This document shows positions 55,621 to 64,000 of a stretch of 64,000 nt of DNA, in pieces. The notes under the pieces were generated by a model. That model ran no database searches. It had not been told where the DNA came from and was given only the letters and a program-made list of their open reading frames with translations. The position numbers were made by a program, and so were the translations under genes. Each line of letters starts with the position of its first letter. Within the stretch, counting starts at the first letter, position 1. This DNA comes from Trichaptum fuscoviolaceum (Eukaryota; Basidiomycota; Agaricomycetes; Hymenochaetales; Trichaptaceae): assembly GCA_910574455.1 (NCBI GenBank), contig CAJSYZ010000001.1, positions 411,961-475,960 on the forward strand, read 5' to 3'.

Positions 55621-57079
55621 ATATAATTGAGACTAAAGGAATCTTCAGGTGCTGATGATCTACGCGTTTGAATTCATGTAATTCAATGTATTTTAGGACA
55701 GTTCTTCATTTATCAAAGATATCATAATGGCTTTCTCAGACAGGAGGCCGTCTCGAACTTGACATGATACTTTTTCATGCGCAATAAATGTAATGGGGAA
55801 TCTCGTATGAATCTAACTACACGTCCTGATTGTAGTAGCCATAGCCGGCTTCATAATAGACATTCTGCCCAGATATGTTAGAAATGCATGAACTGAACAA
55901 ACCGTTCCAATCAGTGTTCTACAACATCCTTATGGCTTTTTGTAGAGTTCCTCTCGACTTCGGATTGCCGCATCGAGTTTGAAATGAAGTTGGAAGCTGG
56001 TGTCGTGAACCCGGCACCGCTCTCGGGGTGAAGCATTGTGTACACTGCCTGAAACCCCGCGTACGCGTCTGAAGTTCTTTACAGAACAAGAGCTGCTCAA
56101 TAGAAGCTTTGGTAAAGATTCAGACAAGCGTAGACACACCGTATTCATTGAAAACCGGTCAAAATCAACTCGTCCCCCAAGCATGATTGCGCTTTATTGG
56201 ACTAACAACGCCATCAACATCCGCATTGGCACGATTTGAGAAACAACCTGCCCCGACGCCATCTCTCGTCCACATATCCATCGCTGTATCCGACCGTGCT
56301 GTTTCGTGCTCCCTGTCTTAAGCACACTTCAGAAGCTGTATCTTAGACCATTTGGTGCACTGTCCCGGCGATGGTAAGGTAATGGAGTTCGATGTAAGGG
56401 TTCGCGAGCAAGTGTGCAGGGGAGGTGTCACCGCGCCTTCTGACGACGACATCAAATCAGCGGCTGGTGGATGTAAGAAAGTTAGAGAGGAGCAGCACAC
56501 CTTCTCTGAAGCACAGACCTTCCACTTCCCCCCGCATCTTGACACGTTCAATAACACTAGCGTCGTCCGTTCATCTGGCGAGCACAATCCTTCGAGATGA
56601 TTGCCGTTAGTTCTCATGCCATACGACGTCGCAGGTAGCCAAACCATTCCCATGTTGTGCACAGAATGCGGATTGCGCGACTGAGGATGCGGCAGTGCGG
56701 AGGTGATGTTCATCATGATACGCGAAGGCAGAGCAGACGCGCGTGTACCCTTGTTCGTCCGCACCTGTAAATATTAGTTGCATCGCCTTCAACATGCCAT
56801 GAAATTGGTTGCCAGTACTTACCCTAGCTCCAAGGAAGCCACATTCTCAAAGTACTGACCCGCTCAATACTTGTAGTTCTGGTCGTCCCGGACTCGTTCG
56901 TCACCGTATCATACAGTGGCCCTCAGGATGTGGGAATGCTGCGCAGTGCGCACTGGCAGTGCACAGCCGGCTCTTCGTTATACTTACTCCGCTATTATGC
57001 TCAAGATGCAAAACACAGTACACACTGCATCGCGCTTTACTACCGTTACTAGTCGTAGTGCCACTGGAGTAGCGATCAA
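55621..57079. other. Intergenic, no convincing gene
   Basis: Short frames only. 56809-57060 may be the diverged upstream region shared with copy A; it includes the word GCAGTGCACA/GTACACACTGC. Confidence 0.4.
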
Positions 57080-57086
57080 TATAAAG
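57080..57086 (+). promoter_or_regulatory. Putative TATA box
   Basis: TATAAAG lies 121 bases before the ATG at 57207 of the intact copy B gene. The spacing is plausible for a fungal promoter, but this is a short motif. Confidence 0.3.
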
Positions 57087-57206
57087 TGCAGAACCTGGCA
57101 CGGTCATATTCCTCAGCTTTACGATTGGCACGCTCGAAGCCTCGAACACTCTTCCTGGGCCCGCATCTACAGTCACTCTCCATAACCGAATATTGGTCCT
57201 GCAATC

Positions 57207-59869
57207 ATGATGGCCAAAATCCGAAATACATCCATCCAGAAACGGAAGCGCCCGGTGGAGACACGCTGGTTCTTCAACATCACCCCCGACTCGCGGGTAG
57301 AGATGCTCAGGCGTATCCACTTTCTCCTCGATCATATACAGCTTATTGGCTCTTCCAATCACTACGCCATCTTACAATCCGAAGGTTTCCGAGAACTCTT
57401 CTATGGATCATATCATGATTCCGGTAACAATTGGGAACTTGCTTGGGAGAAATTCCGAAACGAGATGGAACAACAATTTGGACGATTTGTTAATGACTCA
57501 ACGTCAACGCTTGCAACTATCGATGACATCCCTGGCACGGGACACAGCATAGACAAATACGTCTACCAACCCATCGGACGATCTATCGAACGACTTCTAC
57601 TTGCCCTGGAACTCAGATATTTTCGGCCTCCCGAAAAGAGCGCACGTCAAATCATTAAATTCCTTGAAGCTTCCGCATTTTCTGGACGTTATATCCCGGA
57701 TGATAAGATATGCGAGCATTCGTTCAATCGCGAGCTTGAGAGATATGGTGATGACTTGAGAAAGTTTGAAGCGTCCTGTATGTCCTTATTCGTGGAAATC
57801 AGTCGGGCGGGAAAGATTGCAAAGGCATTTCAAAGGCTCTTGATACAAGCTAGGTAATAAAGTTCAATGGACGTATGATTCTGTCGCTAATGTCTGAAGT
57901 CTTTAGTTCAAAGCAACGAAGCTTACGCGTCGAGGCCCAAAAACTACTATGGACCCTCTTCAGGTACAAGAATATGGTCTTAGTGTTGAACACCATCACG
58001 GATCTCCGGGATCTGGTGTGGGACGGATATTCAACCTTTCGGCACTGTTCGCCACTTGACCCAGATTTCCAGACTCACTTGTGCTTCAGATGGGATATGG
58101 ATCGAGGGGACGACATAGCCTTAGTGAGGTTGTGGGACACCCAAGCAGATCATGAGTTACTGTCCCTTTCAACCAGAGATATTCTGGAGACTTGTGCTCG
58201 GTGTGTTCAACTTCATGCATTCACGATGGTAGTAAATCTGACCTTTCCTAACCTGTTAAGAGAAAATAGAGGATTCTCGTCGTTCCCAATTGGCCTCGTC
58301 TTTGAGAAGTTCAAGAAGCTCCTGGTCCTTGAGTCAGACGAGTACACCGAGGAGACAGCTGAAGATCTATATATAACTCTCATCACAATACAAGGATACT
58401 GTAACAAGTATCCGTATGCGTCAAGCCTGCTAAATCGAATCGAGGATTATTGTTGTTTTGATACAGGCATGATCCCTTCATGGGAACGGGAGAGGTGGGA
58501 GCACTTCATTAACATTCGAGTGCCACTACTTACGGAATACATGTTTAACTAGGACCGAAACAGATATTAAGATGATCGAGTTAATGTGTCATTTCTTCAT
58601 CAGGTCAGTGTTGCATTGGGTACGATACGTTCTCGTGGCATCCTACTGATAATAAGCCTTTTTAGCTTGTTTAGGACAAATCCAAGGTTTATTTCAAGTT
58701 GTACATCTGTGCTTGAGCAATGCTGTCTCTATCTAAGTGATACGGGCGGTGATTGGCACCCGATGACCGCCAGGGCTTCCCAAGACTATTTGCACAAGAT
58801 CAACAAGGCGCTGGTGCAACGTGGCCCCGTAACTTTCGAAACATTCAAAGACTTCGTGACCAGTCCGCTTTCATGGGAAAGATATAGCCGACCAGTACTC
58901 CAGCGGAAAGCCAGGGATGAAGCTCGGGCATCATCTACCTGGTGCTACAAGCTCTTTGTCTCTAAGAATGTGTTTCCAAACTCGTCCTTACTCTTTTACG
59001 ACTTCATACCATTTTCACAAGAAGATGACAGTTTCCAGCGCAGGGACTTCGACGAACTGAAAAAGTTCTTATTCCCAAATGGACCTTGGGAGAATACCGT
59101 ATTACACCAAAGTCGTCTAACGGATTTATGGTTAAAATTTCAGACTTGGATGGCTGCGCTGAATCGCGATTCTATGACGCTGTACGGCGATAGGCCAGGT
59201 ACTCGTTTACACGGGATCTTGGAATGGTGGCGAAATTTCGTTCCTAACCCGTTACCTGATTCAGCATCCGCTGTGCATATCCCGCCGCAATGCGCAACAT
59301 TGCCATTTCCTTCGCAAACCAATCTTGAATCATCCCGATTGTCGTCCGTAGTCGAGGAGTTTGACCCACCGGCATCGAATGGCACTCCACAGGTGGGACT
59401 TGCACACAAACTTGCGCCTCCTCTTCCTCCTCCTTGCGGATGCAGAATTTGTCAGCGGCCGTTGCATGAAAACGGGATGGATGCCGCACGGCTATCAGTC
59501 GCATCAATGGAAGTTCGACCTGCCGCCAAGCACTGCGCCTTTGTAGAGGAAAATGATACCATAGAAACAAGTGCGGACAGACGCTTTGGTCGCATGGCTG
59601 TGGCAACGGAAACTCGTGTCTCGAGATCCTTCTCTTCGTCGAATAGCGATGAAGATCAGTCATCGGAGGAGGTCGACTCGCTTCAGCCGCCAAGGAAGAA
59701 GCAGAAGATGACATATAACTTCGAGCACTCCGCAAGCGACACGGATTCGATGATGACCGAAGTCGACAATGGACCTCCGGAATCGTCGTATGAAGACGAT
59801 TTGTCGGTAAACGAGGACTTTTGGTCGGCCAAAAGCACTGCGGAGCTTTCCCTGGCTTCACTTGATTAG
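57207..59869 (+). CDS. Intact copy B of the uncharacterised nuclear-type protein family
   Basis: Exons 57207-57853, 57907-58494, 58553-58603 and 58675-59869 sum to 2481 nt, an 826-aa product. The third donor pair is less certain; the GTGG donor at 58495 is shared with copy A. I do not recognise the family. Visible parts: an N-terminal helical domain with STLATIDDIPGTG and QPIGRSIERLLLALELRYF (residues about 95-140); a central part with DGYSTFRHCSPLDPDFQTH; ASQDYLHKINKALVQRGPVT; WWRNFVPNP; then a Cys motif CGCRICQRP (about 59440) and a Ser/acidic tail with PPRKKQKM (about 59690), a likely nuclear-localisation signal. No stop or frame break occurs. Copy A at 1117-5117 is its decayed paralogue in the same orientation. 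Confidence 0.75.
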
Positions 59870-61272
59870 CCATGGTACGTCAACCACAATCTTTTTGATG
59901 CAGAAATTGCTCACGCTAACGAACCCATATTGTTTCAGACACGACAGACCTTCTTTGGTACCGGACTTGTCGATCGTATCCGTCTCCCTTTTCCAATTCT
60001 TATCATTTGTAATTATATAGTTGTACTCCTTACCCTTTCTATTGATTGAAATTTTTTCTCTGTCTCAAACGGGCTCTTCGTTTTTTACTTGCTCCATTTC
60101 CTGAATCGCTCTGCCGATGCAACAACAAATAATATCTGTGTATTGCCGCTCTGTATATAGATACTGGGTTTGCGACTTATGACAAGTGGTTAGCGTGAAC
60201 TTGGTCCGGATTATTATGCGAGCGTCAGACGTATAAGTACCTTCGCCACACAATTTCCAAGGCGTCTCCCTACGCACTTAAGCAGCATGCGCGCATGCCA
60301 ATCCGCTCATTAGACTGTTAATACTAAGAGTACCAACGCGTCATGCCCAGGTTAGACGTACCCTGTTGTAGACTATCCAACTGAAGCCAGTCAAGAGAAA
60401 CTTCACATAGCGTCGCATTCTCAAGCGATATTCGGTCCATCTTATCGTATATTATGTAAGCAGACGACAAGAGTTGACTATGCGAGGATAACCTGTAGCA
60501 CGACCGCCTCCTACACCCTCTAGCACAGTCATCCACCAGGACAATGCATAGCCTTCATTCATTTCCCGCATTATCACTTCTGGATCAGGATCATTGCCTT
60601 TTCAGGACAGATACCGGGTCGGACGTCAAGGTGAAATTGAATCCAAATAGAAATCGACGAGGGAGCAGATGAGCACTGCAAGGAAGCGGTGCGAAAGAGA
60701 TCATGGTCGAGGGAATTGGCGTATGTTCGCTCATGCTGACTTCCACATTGAGTATTGCAGTTGGTCCGCAAGGTATATATCGCAATTCAGAGCGGATGAG
60801 GTGGGCGGGTAAACCTTCATGCGCGAACAAGATGTCCACTGGCTTCGCTGACAAGCAACGTTTCTCGTGGTTTCATCGCAAACGCTTAGATTGAGCGCAG
60901 CATCCGTTCAGAAATGAACGACGAGGATAATGTCAATGTCACGGTAGCGATCCAGACTGCCTAAGCTCAGTACGGTGATGGTGTTCAGGAGTGAACAGCT
61001 TCGAGAGAGAGCAGAATCATATAAGAGGACTGCTGACGCCATTTGACAACACAGATCCGAAGAGGAGAGTGGGATGTCATGTGGTTCGCTGAGACAACAT
61101 CGAAGTGATTTACGGCTATATGTGAATCAGAATTTTCTTACGCCAGCATCAAAGAATTACGAGTACTCACATTAATCAACTCAGACTCTCTTGCGCAACT
61201 CCATGGTGAATAATGTCCTGAGTCTGCGCGCAGATAATCTTCATCCGTGGCGAGTCTTCATAGTTTGTCAAA
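59870..61272. other. No convincing gene
   Basis: Short frames on both strands without splice context or recognisable motifs. The first ~200 bases may be the 3' untranslated region of the preceding gene (T-rich). Confidence 0.45.
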
Positions 61273-61751
61273 TCAGTAAGGAAGTGAAGGAGATACCGCT
61301 GTTGGCTGTACGACTGGAAGAGTCGCCGTGATGGGGATATCGATGAGAGCGAAGTGACGAAGATGAGAATGGGAGACGAGAGTTAAGACATAAAATAGCA
61401 ACAACGACAGAGAGTTTAATGCAAGGCTTTCAGCGTTGTCGGTGCAGGATAGAGAGAGCAGGCCTGTTGGTCGTTGACGATTAAGTGTTTCGTTTCCTTT
61501 TTCGGCCATTGAGGACTTTTATCCCCCTTCCATTACGACTCTCGTCTTTATTATGTAGTGAAGACGAGGGTTGAAGGCAGTTTTTAGCAAACGTTTCGTA
61601 CGAAGGCTAAGCACGCATCTATAGAGTTGACGTTGTCGAGGATGGCGGCACCAAAGCGGGTGCCTTCGTGCGTTCTGTTTTCGTTCAGAAAGACCAAGAT
61701 GTCATATCGCAGATGAATTGTCAAGCGACAGCAAGGGCAGCCCAGCCCAAC

Positions 61752-62646
61752 TCAGACGCAGGAGTAACCGCGATCGCGCACGAGCAAAGAAAGTCCTGCT
61801 CGATGAAAATGTGACAGACGACGGCATGTCCAGGTAAGTGAGGAGAGAGGCGGAGGCGGCGAAGGCTCTGAGCACGCAGCCTTGTGGTACACGGTTCCCC
61901 GTAGCACGACGAGCACGGAATGTGAATAGAGCAGATCGGAGATGAGCCGAATCATGGACTGCGGGAGGATGATGGAAGCCCCGAGGTCGCTCTGCAGGTT
62001 CCCGTTAAGAGTGCGCCCGTCGGCCATGAGTGCGCGGGGTGGAGAAGTCGATTTTCTATCAGACGGGAGAGGAAAACGGGGCCCAGTGAAAATCCTCCAT
62101 GTATCCATTTCCACTGGGCTGCCAGACCACGAGCACCGACATCTTCAGATCGATCCAGTCAATTTCATCGAGCGCAGTCCCACCCGATTGGATGGGACCC
62201 AGCCTAGGCACGAGGCCGGCGATGGCGAAGAGGTGCACGTTCTCGCTCGTCGAGCTACCGAGGGCGAGCAGGACGGTGATGGCATTTTCGAATGACTGGC
62301 ACATGAGAAATAATTGGGTGCGAAGTAGGTAACCATGGTGCGCGGAGGAAACAACAATGCGCATGATGGGCGTGTAGTCCTGTTCGGTGGTGCGCTGGCA
62401 AGCTGAGGAAGTGCTGTTGGCGTGCAGGCAGATCCGAGGGCCCAATACCGGTGCATCGATGGGGTACGCAATAATCGATGGGCGCAGCCACGAGATGTGT
62501 TGCCTCAGAGAAATCCTTTTAACTTGCTTGGAAGGGAGCTCAACCATGACCTGGTAGGACTGAGTGTGTGAGTCGGCTTCGAAATTGAATCTTATCACAA
62601 AAAGCCACTCACGCGGGGAAGGAACTAGTCCACCGTTTATCCTCAT
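61752..62646 (-). pseudogene. Weakly supported minus-strand gene remnant
   Basis: A frame from 62646 to 62059 (SYQVMVELPSKQVKRISLRQ ... SFENAITVLLALGSSTSENV ... GGTALDEIDWIDLKMSVLVV) and a second one to about 61752 (GASIILPQSMIRLISDLLYS) have coding-like composition and could be exons of one gene, possibly membrane-associated. The frames change and no family is recognised. Confidence 0.25.
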
Positions 62647-64000
62647 GCATCATATCACTCATCACACCAACCAAGCGCTGTAGAACCATGACCCGTGTTC
62701 CAAAGCAACCTTCGAAATCTTCATTTGTCGACATATGTTCGTCGAGAAGTAAACGAGGTCCCAGCAGCTTGCGCATGCATTAGAGATGTACCGAGGGCTA
62801 GAGAAGATAGCTGCATAAAAATCGCCCATCAGCTTCTCCTCGCCCTCAAATATTTCACGGAAAAACCTTACAATCGACTATGCTAATAATGCCTTGATCC
62901 AACACTACGTCTGGTTACACCATTACAGCCTGATTCTATCCCTGGTCAAAATCGACTTGTGGCAGCATCTTGGCTTCAAATTCTCGATGAAGGGCAAGAG
63001 CTGTTGCACGGTGTATGAGTAAAAGCCGAGATAGACAGACGAATGTAGACGTACCTTGTCCACCAGAAGCCAGTCAAATTCAATTTCACGAACCACAAGC
63101 ATTGTTGTTTCCCAGTTACAACAGCCTGTCGAGCTCTAGTCTGGCTTCTTCTCCATCATATACGTCGCTCTAAATGCTCAATTCGTCCAAGTTGATCTTC
63201 TTTTGAGAATGCATGGATGGGATGAAAACGAAGTAGTGCACCGGGAAATGTCTCCCATCGTCGCCTCCAAGCTCGCTGTCAATGTAGCGGTCGGTCAATC
63301 TCTTTAGGATCGAGGATAGCAAGCAGCAAGCCGCGCGGGCGTATCTCGCGAATGAGACATCAGTGGGTAGTGTGAGGCTGCGTGTGTGGAGATTTCATGT
63401 GAACTGGGAGACGGAAAGACAAGACCCAGATATGCGACTGACATTCGAGTTCAACTTGAAGTTGCTTAGTCATTACCTACTATTGTTTACGTTGAACTTG
63501 TGGAAGCATCCTCTTCGCTCTTCCACTACCACCATCGCTGCAACTGAGCAGCCTTTGCCTCTATAATCTCGTCTAGTGAAAAAGGCATTTCAGTAAGATC
63601 TTGAGCTCTTGGTATTCTGCACAGCTGCTGTCTCTGCCACTTGATGCACATGCCCATATCATTCACTGTCACCAAGAAGTTTGAAACGGCCCGGTGTTTC
63701 ACGTCAAGGATTCCGACAACAAGACCTTCCTTATGATGAGCTACTTAAGTAAGTCTTGCGAGCACTCTTTAGCATCTGGCCACAGCTAATGGATGAGTAA
63801 AATCTCTTGTCCCAACGTAGCCTCGCAACCATCAATACCTTTTCTCAGTTATGACTTATATTTCTCTCTTGACCATATTTGTCCCCTTGGGCCTTCTCAT
63901 AAAGCTTTCACCTTCCTATTTCATGAAAGTCAGAACAGGACTTGGAGTTACGAGTTGCCGTGCGTTATGCCGGGCCGATCTTCGGAGTCCGAAATGAAGT
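62647..64000. other. No convincing gene; possible start of a repeat at the end
   Basis: Nothing coding is convincing. Around 63440 the word GAGTTCAACTTGAAGTTGC belongs to the repeat vocabulary seen elsewhere. 63945-63998 resembles 47888-47935 and is cut by the window end. Confidence 0.4.

Noticed and set aside
61752..62646. A definite membrane-receptor gene on the minus strand
   Set aside because: The frames change, no clear hydrophobic segment pattern or family motif could be confirmed by eye, so it is kept only as a weak remnant.

Overview
The window looks like nuclear DNA of a mushroom-forming basidiomycete (Agaricomycetes). Genes are cut by many 46-75 nt GT-AG introns. The transposases belong to the KDZ (Kyakuja-Dileera-Zisupton) and Plavaka families typical of these fungi, and several genes look like Agaricomycete-restricted families. 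Much of the window is accessory sequence: nested transposons, broken genes and local duplications. No rRNA, confident tRNA or CRISPR array was seen.

Layout. 1.1-5.1 kb holds a decayed, internally duplicated copy of a gene whose intact paralogue lies at 57.2-59.9 kb. 6.7-11.0 kb (-) is a many-exon gene with a lysine/glutamate-rich start and an acidic end. 11.35-16.84 kb is a Plavaka transposase, broken and itself interrupted at 12.3-13.8 kb. Next comes a nest of two elements. The outer one (16911-36415) has 75-bp terminal inverted repeats and a 7-bp GACTTGT target duplication. Inside it sits a 15.66-kb element (17183-32839) with perfect 33-bp terminal inverted repeats and arrays of TTGTATCCGATA near both ends.

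The inner element is the most interesting object. It carries a CxC2-KDZ transposase (-). Divergent from this is an SPT5-like gene (NGN/KOW elongation-factor fold), then an acidic 299-aa protein, a small uncharacterised gene, an HMG-like/AT-hook protein, and a last gene whose C-terminus is translated from the element's own subterminal repeats. A plausible reading, which is inference, is a giant transposon with its own chromatin/transcription kit. The outer element also contains a broken HSP70 C-terminal fragment.

From 36.6 kb on: an uncharacterised minus-strand gene, a trypsin-like protease relic with His-Asp-Ser still visible, a BCS1-like AAA ATPase relic with a damaged Walker A, an intact WRN-type DEDDy 3'-5' exonuclease, a solo LTR (47045-47593), a four-TM protein with a tandemly duplicated glycine-rich cassette tail, decayed copies of that tail, and the intact paralogue at 57.2 kb. 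60-64 kb is mostly without convincing genes.

One theme recurs: several genes are broken by a single extra base, three of them in A/T homopolymers. This is either early decay or residual assembly error, and it decides whether the giant element could still be active.
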